Positions 33,103 to 39,709 of a stretch of DNA of 56,557 nucleotides are shown here, in pieces. Position 1 is the stretch's first letter, and every line of letters begins with the position of its first letter. The notes beneath the pieces were generated by a model. That model made no database searches and was not told the DNA's origin. It saw only the letters and a program-made list of their open reading frames with translations. The stretch is from CAG-841 sp963656825 (GTDB lineage Bacteria > Bacillota > Clostridia > Oscillospirales > CAG-272): positions 1 through 56,557 of the forward strand of contig CAVKJG010000006.1 in assembly GCA_963656825.1 (NCBI GenBank). Direction: 5' to 3'. A program made the position numbers and the translations under genes.

Positions 33103-33771
33103 TTGCAGGACTTAAAACAGCTCATAGGAAAGAACATAACAAAACTGAGGACATCGTCAAAGCTGACTCAGGCGGAGTTTGCCGAGCAGCTGAATTATAC
33201 GGATAAGGCGGTATCGAAATGGGAACGCGGCGAATCGCTTCCCGACATAGTGATATTAAAACAGATAGCCGATATGTTCGGCGTGAACGTCGATTATCTT
33301 CTTTCCGAGCATCGTGACGACGAAAAGCCGGCGGCGATGGCGGAAAGGAAAATCCGCGACCGCAACCATTTTATAATAGCGCTTATGGCAATAGTCATAG
33401 TATGGTTTCTGGCGGTGTTCGTCTATTTTCTTGCGGATTCCGTTTCGGGAATTCATCTCTGGCAGGCGTATCTTGTTGCGGTGCCGGTGTCGGCTATAGT
33501 CGCGCTCGTTTTCAATTCGATGTGGGGAAAGGCGAGGGCAAATTACATAATAATATCTGTTCTGATGTGGTCGGCGCTGACGACGTTTTACGTGCTTCTT
33601 CTCAAGTACAATATATGGACTATATTCCTGCTCGGAATCCCGGGGCAGACGTCGGTAGTTCTGTGGGCTTGCCTCGGAGCAGGTAAGGCGGACAGCGCAG
33701 TGAGGATAAAGCCCGTAAAAAAGACGACTTCTGCGGATTCCGATGAGAGCGCGGAGGTTCAATCCGAATAA
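33103..33771 (+). CDS. XRE-family HTH regulator with membrane segments
   Basis: The 222-residue product starts at TTG, ten bases after GAGGAG; the longer open frame runs into the leader. Residues about 5-65 are a classic XRE helix-turn-helix (KLTQAEFAEQLNYTDKAVSKWERGE). Residues about 90-190 contain four hydrophobic segments, so the DNA-binding domain is tethered at the membrane. Such fusions are common in Firmicutes; their targets are usually local. Neighbours are the divergent acyl-CoA ligase and, after a terminator, the phage head module. No direct link to the latter is shown. Confidence 0.85.
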   Translation: MQDLKQLIGKNITKLRTSSKLTQAEFAEQLNYTDKAVSKWERGESLPDIVILKQIADMFGVNVDYLLSEHRDDEKPAAMAERKIRDRNHFIIALMAIVIVWFLAVFVYFLADSVSGIHLWQAYLVAVPVSAIVALVFNSMWGKARANYIIISVLMWSALTTFYVLLLKYNIWTIFLLGIPGQTSVVLWACLGAGKADSAVRIKPVKKTTSADSDESAEVQSE

Positions 33772-33786
33772 ATTTATAAAGCTTAT

Positions 33787-33818
33787 AAAGCGTCCGAAGG
33801 CAAAGCTTCGGGCGCTTT
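33787..33818 (+). terminator. Intrinsic terminator after HTH gene
   Basis: AAGCGTCCGAAG pairs with CTTCGGGCGCTT through one wobble, then a T run. It separates the HTH gene from the phage module. Confidence 0.8.
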
Positions 33819-33876
33819 TGCTTTCGGCATCGCCGCTTTGAAAGCGCGGATAAAAAGTCTTTTTGACAATAAAAAA

Positions 33877-33890
33877 CGAACAAATGTTTG
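33877..33890. promoter_or_regulatory. LexA-type SOS box 1
   Basis: CGAACAAATGTTTG fits the Gram-positive LexA pattern CGAAC-N4-GTTYG in every specified position. It lies upstream of the -35 of the phage-module promoter. Confidence 0.7.
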
Positions 33891-33898
33891 ATAAATCG

Positions 33899-33927
33899 TT
33901 GACAAACGAACAAATGTGTGGTATAAT
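33899..33927 (+). promoter_or_regulatory. Full-consensus promoter of the phage head module
   Basis: TTGACA (33899-33904), 17-bp spacer, TATAAT (33922-33927). The spacer contains SOS box 2, so a bound repressor would block polymerase. Confidence 0.85.
33907..33920. promoter_or_regulatory. LexA-type SOS box 2
   Basis: CGAACAAATGTGTG, one base off the LexA pattern, exactly 30 bp after box 1 (about three helical turns) and inside the promoter spacer. The spacing would favour cooperative binding. Confidence 0.6.
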
Positions 33928-33973
33928 ACGGTCACGGTAAGGGAAAACCAAAGAAAAGGAGGGTGGCGGTCAT

Positions 33974-34198
33974 ATGAACGTACCATATCAGAGAAAAAGC
34001 GAGGAAAGGCGCAGTCACAACGGAGTGATCGCCTATTGCGACCATTGCGGTCACGCGATATATTCGCCGGACGACGCCGTCGTCGTTGAAGCTACCGACG
34101 AAATAATTCACAGCGATTGCTGGGAAGAATATTCCGAAGAGCATATGTTCGACTTTGTTGTAAGGGTTTCGGAAAGGACCGATTATTCCGACATATAA
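33974..34198 (+). CDS. Small zinc-ribbon-like protein, first gene of phage module
   Basis: The 74-residue protein has YCDHCGHAIYS and HSDCWEEY, a CxxC...HxxC set that could bind one zinc ion, flanked by basic and acidic regions. AAAGGAGGG precedes the ATG. It is directly downstream of the promoter with the two SOS boxes, and two bases separate it from the terminase small-subunit start. It resembles small phage zinc-finger proteins that precede terminase genes, but no family is assigned. Confidence 0.7.
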   Translation: MNVPYQRKSEERRSHNGVIAYCDHCGHAIYSPDDAVVVEATDEIIHSDCWEEYSEEHMFDFVVRVSERTDYSDI

Positions 34199-34199
34199 G

Positions 34200-34625
34200 G
34201 TGGGCGGAAAAAAGAAGTTGTCGCCGTCGGAATTCGCAAAAAGGGCTGCCGATTATTTTGCGGAATGCGACAGACCGTATTCCTCCGCCGCCTGCAAAAG
34301 CTGCGCCGACACGGCGGGCGGAGACAGGTGCGTGAAATGCGGCAAAAGCAAGTCGCGGCCTTATACGCTTTCGGGGCTTTGTCTTGCTCTCGGAATAACG
34401 AAGAATACGTTTTATTCGCTGAGGCAGAACAGGTCGTATTGCGAAGGCGTGGAAATGGCGATGCTGAAAATAGAAGCTTATATCGAAGAGGGCGGCGTAT
34501 CGGGCGATATAGCCGGAGCTGTGGCTCTTGCCGAGCTGAAAGAAAATTTCGGCTGGGGAGAGGAAAAAACTTCTTCTTCCGTGGAAATAGTGCTTGACGG
34601 AGAGGCGGGAGTCCTTGCGGGATAG
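34200..34625 (+). CDS. Phage terminase small subunit
   Basis: The 141-residue product starts at GTG two bases after the previous stop. It contains a helix-turn-helix-like block (LSGLCLALGITKNTFYSLRQ, about residues 60-79) and a distinctive preceding Cys set CKSCADTAGGDRCVKC that could bind zinc. The acidic C-terminal third has LAELKENFGWGEEK, common in DNA-packaging small subunits where it contacts the large subunit. It recognises viral DNA for packaging. The call rests on motif, size and position next to the large subunit. The GTG start is uncertain. Confidence 0.78.
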   Translation: MGGKKKLSPSEFAKRAADYFAECDRPYSSAACKSCADTAGGDRCVKCGKSKSRPYTLSGLCLALGITKNTFYSLRQNRSYCEGVEMAMLKIEAYIEEGGVSGDIAGAVALAELKENFGWGEEKTSSSVEIVLDGEAGVLAG

Positions 34626-35922
34626 CATAAAGCTGAGCCTTGATATAAAACCGTCCGAAAAGCAGAGGGAGTTCTTCCTTTCCGACGCGAAATATACCGC
34701 CTACGGCGGCGCGCGCGGCGGAGGGAAAAGCTGGGCTCTGCGAAACAAGCTGATACTTATGTGTCTGAATTATCCGGGAATATCGGTGCTTCTGGTGCGT
34801 AGAAGCTATCATGAGGTGATGGAAAATCACAAGAGGGAAATACAGAATACCGTTTGCGGCGAGGTTGCGGTCGCAAAATACCGCGCTGCCGAACGGAGAT
34901 TCGATTTTATAAACGGTTCCTCGATAAAGCTGGGATATTTTCGCAGTGAGGACGATATAGGTCAGTATCAGGGGCAACAGTACGACGTTGTTGCCATAGA
35001 TGAAGCTACGCAAATTTCCGAACAAATGTTCAAAACACTTGCGGCGTCGGTACGCGGTGTAAACAATTTTCCCAAGAGAATGTACCTTTCCTGCAACCCC
35101 GGCGGGGCAGGTCACGGTTGGGTGAAGCGGCTTTTTATAAGCCGCGAATACAGAAAGGGTGAAAATCCCGATGATTATAAATTTATTTTCGCGTCCGTTT
35201 ATGACAACGACGCGCTGCTGAAAAGCGATCCGGATTATATCAGCCGTCTTGAAAATCTTCCGGAGGATATAAAAAACGCATGGCTTTTCGGCAACTGGGA
35301 CGCGCTTTCCGGTCAGTTCTTCGAGGAATTCGACTACGGAATACATACCTGTCCCGAACGCTCTGTCGGGGGCGGAGAATTTTACTGCGCCGTCGACTAC
35401 GGGCTTGATATGCTCGCCGCGGAATTCATAGAGGTGAAGGACGGCAGGGCATACGTTTACGACGAAATATATGAGTCGTCGCTTATCGCAAGCGAGGCGG
35501 CAGAGAAAATAAAGCAAAAACTGCAAAAGGACGCAATCGTAATAGCGCCTTCGGATCTCTGGAGTCGCCAGAAGGACAGCGGACTTTCGATTGCCGACAT
35601 TTTTGCGCGAGGAGGAGTGTTCTTCACAAAGCTCACGCCGCGCCGCGAGGACGGATGGCTTGCGCTCAAGGAATGGCTGAAAATTTCGGAGGGAAGTTCA
35701 AAGCTTACGATAAGCAGAAAATGCAAAAATCTGATCCGCAGTATGAGTCAGCTTACGCACGATACGAAAAATCCGTGCGATGCGGCTACCGTTCCGCACG
35801 AGATAACGCACGCTCCGGACGCACTCAGATATTTTGCGTCTTATCTGCCGTGCGATGCCCGAAACGGTACGGGCGGACGGTTGTTTGAAAAAATAAAAAA
35901 TACGAAAGGACGATTTATTTGA
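34615..35922 (+). CDS. Phage terminase large subunit
   Basis: The 435-residue packaging motor has Walker A GGARGGGKSWALRN near residue 36, Walker B VVAIDEATQ near 120, a coupling motif SCNPGG near 157, and a C-terminal RNase H-like nuclease domain with AVDYGLDM and the late HAPDALRY block. It pumps DNA into the prohead and cuts it. The start is taken as TTG at 34615 with GGAGAGG nine bases upstream; TTG at 34594 is possible. It overlaps the small-subunit gene by 11 bases, typical of phage. No disabling change is seen in motor or nuclease motifs. Confidence 0.92.
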   Translation: MRDSIKLSLDIKPSEKQREFFLSDAKYTAYGGARGGGKSWALRNKLILMCLNYPGISVLLVRRSYHEVMENHKREIQNTVCGEVAVAKYRAAERRFDFINGSSIKLGYFRSEDDIGQYQGQQYDVVAIDEATQISEQMFKTLAASVRGVNNFPKRMYLSCNPGGAGHGWVKRLFISREYRKGENPDDYKFIFASVYDNDALLKSDPDYISRLENLPEDIKNAWLFGNWDALSGQFFEEFDYGIHTCPERSVGGGEFYCAVDYGLDMLAAEFIEVKDGRAYVYDEIYESSLIASEAAEKIKQKLQKDAIVIAPSDLWSRQKDSGLSIADIFARGGVFFTKLTPRREDGWLALKEWLKISEGSSKLTISRKCKNLIRSMSQLTHDTKNPCDAATVPHEITHAPDALRYFASYLPCDARNGTGGRLFEKIKNTKGRFI

Positions 35923-35923
35923 T

Positions 35924-37576
35924 TTGAAAAACAGGAAAATGACAGTAAAGGACGAAACGCGCGAGGAGAGAGCGGCACGATTGTTTTCCGTTGCGCGCAC
36001 GGCTAAAAGCGCAACCGATGATTATTGGAGAAAAATGCGCGCCTATTACGACGGCAGGCACGATACGGCGCGCCAGACGGGAGATTTCCTTTCGGCGATA
36101 GATCTGCCGTGGCTGCCGGCTTGTCTGCCCGACGCATATATGCACGTTGAAAGCCAGATAGATTCCCACATTCCCGATTTTGAATTTTCGGGGAGAGGAA
36201 AGGACGACGGCGCTTTTGCCGGCGCAAGAGAAAAGGTCGTGCGGTATGTCTGCGATATAAACGATATGGAAACGAAAAACGCCGTAAACGAGCGGAGGCT
36301 CGGTCTTTACGGAAGCGCCGTATGGAAGCTTTCCGTCGGGATAGGCGAAACGGGCGACGCAGAGATAACGGTTGAAAATCCTTCGCCCGATTGTATTTTT
36401 ACCGATCCCTCCGCCGCATCGACGGACGAATGCGAGTATATTATCTACACCTACAAAATGAGTATGATGAAGGCAAGACGTCTTTTTGCGGAGGATCTTC
36501 GCAGAGAAAACACGACACTTGAGGATATTGTCTTTGAAAGCGGCAGGGCGGGCGGAATTTTTGCCTCCGACGGAGCGTCCGATGACTGCGGACTTGTCGA
36601 TGTAACGGAATTCTGGTTCAGGCAGGAGCAGGACGGGACGTGTATTTCGTCAGGCGCGGACGGAAAGAATTATGTGTATTCCTACAAAGCCGGCGACATT
36701 GCGCTTTCGATACTCGTTTGCGGAAGAGAGCTGCGTTATATCCCGAAGTTCTGGGAAAACAGCGGCTGCCGCAAATATCCGATAATTATTTACAACAGAA
36801 TACCGAGAGAAAGCTCGGTCTGGGGCAGAAGCGAAATAGAGCAGATAATTCCGCTTATCGACGCCGCTGACCGTCAGCTTGCATTTGCACAGCTCAACAC
36901 CGCGTTTTCGGCAAGCGATATTATCGTTTGCGAGGAGAACGCTTTCGCGCCGGACTGCTATCCCGAAAGCAGACCGGGCGCCGTGTGGAAGCTGCGTCCC
37001 GGAATGACGGGCAAGGTAAGCAGGCTCGGCGGACTGACAGGCGACGGCGGTCATTACGAAATCGTTGACCGTTACCGCGCTCTTATGAAGGAGGCACTCG
37101 GCAATTACGATTTTATGCTCGGCGATTCAGCTACAAAGGTTACAACGGCTACCGGTCTTGCGCTTCTTTCCGATTTTGCGGGAAAGCGTGTAAACGCAAA
37201 AAATTCCTGCAAGAAAGCCGGCTTTTCAAGGCTTTACAGGCTTATAGACTGTCTGGCACTTGAAATTTACGGCAAGGAAAAGCTGATTTCCATAGGCGCA
37301 TACGATGAAGGTATGCCCTGCGACAGTATAGATTATATCAATACCTACGGCTATGTACCCGATATCGATATAAGAATACACGTCGGCGACGCGCTTGAAT
37401 ATTCGCGTTCGTTTGCGATATCGGCGCTGAAATCGCTTATGGAATCGGAAATAACAAAGGAAAACTATCCCGTGGCAAGAGAATATATCCGCGCGATAGA
37501 GCTTCCGGAGTGCGCCGCGCTTATCGAGGCGCTTGACGCTCTTTACAAAAACGATGCGGAGGAAAACGAAAAATGA
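35924..37576 (+). CDS. Phage portal protein
   Basis: The 550-residue product comes directly after the large terminase, with the length and composition of podovirus-like portals. Blocks include WLPACLPDAYMHVESQIDSH near residue 60, the IPRESSVWGRSEIEQIIPLIDAADRQL region near 300 and a helical C-terminus. It forms the ring at the capsid vertex through which DNA passes. The TTG start lies 13 bases after GAAAGGA; ATG at 35939 is the alternative. It overlaps the next start by four bases (ATGA). Confidence 0.85.
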   Translation: MKNRKMTVKDETREERAARLFSVARTAKSATDDYWRKMRAYYDGRHDTARQTGDFLSAIDLPWLPACLPDAYMHVESQIDSHIPDFEFSGRGKDDGAFAGAREKVVRYVCDINDMETKNAVNERRLGLYGSAVWKLSVGIGETGDAEITVENPSPDCIFTDPSAASTDECEYIIYTYKMSMMKARRLFAEDLRRENTTLEDIVFESGRAGGIFASDGASDDCGLVDVTEFWFRQEQDGTCISSGADGKNYVYSYKAGDIALSILVCGRELRYIPKFWENSGCRKYPIIIYNRIPRESSVWGRSEIEQIIPLIDAADRQLAFAQLNTAFSASDIIVCEENAFAPDCYPESRPGAVWKLRPGMTGKVSRLGGLTGDGGHYEIVDRYRALMKEALGNYDFMLGDSATKVTTATGLALLSDFAGKRVNAKNSCKKAGFSRLYRLIDCLALEIYGKEKLISIGAYDEGMPCDSIDYINTYGYVPDIDIRIHVGDALEYSRSFAISALKSLMESEITKENYPVAREYIRAIELPECAALIEALDALYKNDAEENEK

Positions 37577-38172
37577 ACGGTGAAAACAAAGATATGATAA
37601 TTTCCGCGGAAGCGGAGGAAATCAAAGCGACGGAGGCGGATATTGACGCTGCCGAGGTTTCGGAGGAGACTCTGAGCCGGGAGGGCGCCGCCCCCGCCGC
37701 GAATGCGGCGGAGGCGCCCGCCGTCGAAGCCGGAGAAAGCGTCGAAGCTGTGGCGGAATGCGAAGAGTCGGAATTTGCCGAAGATACGGAGGAGGAATAT
37801 GACGGCGGGTGCGCGCAGGCGGAGCCTGCGCAGGGCGGCGCCGATGACAATTCTGCGGAGATTTCCGATTCGGATATGAGAAGAATAATGGCGGATCCTA
37901 TGTTTATCTGTTTTGCAAAGGGCAAAACACAGGATATAGCTTCGCTTTGCAAAGATTTTTGCTTTATGCTGAATCAGGGAGAAAGCGCAAGGGAAAAAAG
38001 CAATCTTTCTTCGTCCGTGCTTATGCGCGTAACGCCCGGCGGCGGAGCATACGGCGGCGGAGTTGTACTTACGGAGCGCCAGAGAGCGCTCGCAAGAAGC
38101 GCGGGAATGTCATACCGCGAATATTACGATCTTATTTCGGGAATACCCGAACACACAAGAAAAAAACAATAA
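37573..38172 (+). CDS. Putative capsid scaffolding protein
   Basis: The 199-residue very acidic, Ala/Glu-rich protein has a disordered N-terminal half and a compact C-terminal part (DMRRIMADPMFICFAKG, then LTERQRALARSAGMSYREYYDLI). Size, charge, helical C-terminus and position between portal and major capsid all match scaffolding proteins. No protease motif is seen, so the scaffold may exit without cleavage as in P22. Translationally coupled to the portal by ATGA. The assignment is by position and composition. Confidence 0.72.
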   Translation: MNGENKDMIISAEAEEIKATEADIDAAEVSEETLSREGAAPAANAAEAPAVEAGESVEAVAECEESEFAEDTEEEYDGGCAQAEPAQGGADDNSAEISDSDMRRIMADPMFICFAKGKTQDIASLCKDFCFMLNQGESAREKSNLSSSVLMRVTPGGGAYGGGVVLTERQRALARSAGMSYREYYDLISGIPEHTRKKQ

Positions 38173-38191
38173 AGGAGAAATTATAAAAACA

Positions 38192-39121
38192 ATGGAAGAT
38201 ATTTATACATGGTCAAACGATATGTATCCTCTCGTCAAAAAAAGCTTTGACGAAAGATATTCACAGAGAATAAATTACATAGGCGAGGTTGCCGGCATAG
38301 TAACTCAGGGCGAAACCTCTTATAAGCTTGATTCGCTCGGCGGCTACGGACTTCTTTCCGACTACGACGGTACGCTTTCCGTTTCCGGCGGCACGGGCGG
38401 CTTTACAAAGACGATCACACCGAAGGAGCACGCTCTTGCGATGCCCGTTTCGTATAAGGACGCAAAGACGGATATGCTTTTCGCCGCGAAAAAGGTGGGC
38501 GTCCGCCTTGCCGATTCCGCTTATATGACGGTATGGCATGCTTTCTGCAAGCTTTTCGGCACTGCGCAGACAGCTATCGGCGCGGACGGCGTTGCATGGG
38601 CTTCAAAAAGCCACCCCGTAAGCTCGGCTACGGGCAGCGCAAAGTTTTCAAACCTTATGGACAGCGAGCTTTCCCTCGACGCCATATGCACGGCTCAGTC
38701 GTCGCTTGCATCGGTTACAACGGCAGACGGTCTGCCTTTCACGGCAAACTATGATTTGCTGCTTGTTTCGCCCGATCTTGAATCGACAGCCAAAACGCTT
38801 TGCGGCGTGAACGCTCAGGTTGCTCCTCTCACAAATCCCAAGACAGGCGTGGGAGGCAACCCTGTTTACGGTATGAGATATATGGTTATAGGCGGCGCGG
38901 ACGGCTTTACAAGCGGCAAATGGGCGATCGCGGACAGCGCGCTTCTTTCCGAAGCGCTCAAGCTCGTGTATCTTTCCGAGCCTACGGTTCTTGTTTCTCC
39001 CAGAGAAAATCCCCTTGTTACCGATTATGTGGCATATGTTGATTTTGCCTTCGGCTTCGGTGACGCAAGAGCCATAATCTTCTCTGATCCTTCTCTCGCA
39101 AGCAAAACAGGCAACAGCTGA
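38192..39121 (+). CDS. Major capsid protein
   Basis: The 309-residue product starts at the ATG after AAAGGAG. Features typical of HK97-fold/gpT-like heads are AWASKSHPVSSATGSAKFSN near residue 130, an ANYDLLLVSPDLE strand near 190 and a Gly-rich C-terminus. It should build the icosahedral shell. It lacks an obvious N-terminal delta domain, in keeping with the separate scaffold gene. A stable hairpin just after the stop (39144-39163) is common behind highly expressed capsid genes. Confidence 0.85.
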   Translation: MEDIYTWSNDMYPLVKKSFDERYSQRINYIGEVAGIVTQGETSYKLDSLGGYGLLSDYDGTLSVSGGTGGFTKTITPKEHALAMPVSYKDAKTDMLFAAKKVGVRLADSAYMTVWHAFCKLFGTAQTAIGADGVAWASKSHPVSSATGSAKFSNLMDSELSLDAICTAQSSLASVTTADGLPFTANYDLLLVSPDLESTAKTLCGVNAQVAPLTNPKTGVGGNPVYGMRYMVIGGADGFTSGKWAIADSALLSEALKLVYLSEPTVLVSPRENPLVTDYVAYVDFAFGFGDARAIIFSDPSLASKTGNS

Positions 39122-39143
39122 AAATAATATGAAAAAAAGTGGG

Positions 39144-39163
39144 GGAGCTTTTGCTCCCCCTGA
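39144..39163 (+). promoter_or_regulatory. Hairpin after major capsid gene
   Basis: GGGGGAGC-TTTT-GCTCCCCC, a very stable stem without a proper T run. It probably stabilises capsid mRNA or gives partial termination, lowering expression of the connector and closure genes. Confidence 0.6.
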
Positions 39164-39181
39164 TTTGTAAAGGAGATAAAT

Positions 39182-39709
39182 ATGACACTCGGAAATCTGA
39201 AAAAGAAAATATACTCTGTGCTTGCAACAGACGAAACAACCGAGCTTCCCGCGCTCTGCTGCGCGATAGATTCAACCGCGCGGAAGGTGGCTTCGCTTTG
39301 CAGGTGCATAAAACGAAAAGCCGATATAACGTTTGTCTGCGGAAAGGCGGAAGCTCCCGCCGATTTTATCTGCGCGGCGGCGGAAATGCCCGTAATTGAT
39401 TTTTACGACGGCAGGCTTGTTATCGCCGGCGGAGAAAGCGCGACTATACCCGTAGTTTATTATGCCTATCCGGAAGAGGTGACCGATTCGACAGACGACG
39501 AAACAGAGCTTTCCTACGGCGGAACGGCTTTTGACGCCGTGGCTTACGGCGCGGCAGGCGAGCTTTGCGCGTCGGTACGTCCGGGCGATATAAGACGTTA
39601 TATGGAAATAATGACCGAATACGACGAGCGCATAGCCGGAATGTATTCGGCGAATATAAAAAGCGTGTCGCCCTCCGTGTTCTGCGGCGCAAGGAGAATA
39701 CGCAGATGA
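39182..39709 (+). CDS. Phage head-tail connector-like protein
   Basis: The 175-residue product comes behind AAAGGAGAT. Its C-terminal half contains YGAAGELCASVRPGDIRRYM and a TEYDERIAGMYS block of the kind found in small head-completion proteins next to the capsid gene. N-terminal LKKKIYSVL resembles connector adaptor helices. It would sit under the portal ring. Its stop overlaps the next start (ATGA). The role is inferred from position and general resemblance. Confidence 0.68.
   Translation: MTLGNLKKKIYSVLATDETTELPALCCAIDSTARKVASLCRCIKRKADITFVCGKAEAPADFICAAAEMPVIDFYDGRLVIAGGESATIPVVYYAYPEEVTDSTDDETELSYGGTAFDAVAYGAAGELCASVRPGDIRRYMEIMTEYDERIAGMYSANIKSVSPSVFCGARRIRR

Noticed and set aside
34183..35526. 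447-codon open frame antisense to the terminase genes
   Set aside because: The sense strand encodes terminase subunits with intact motifs; the antisense product has no recognisable domain.
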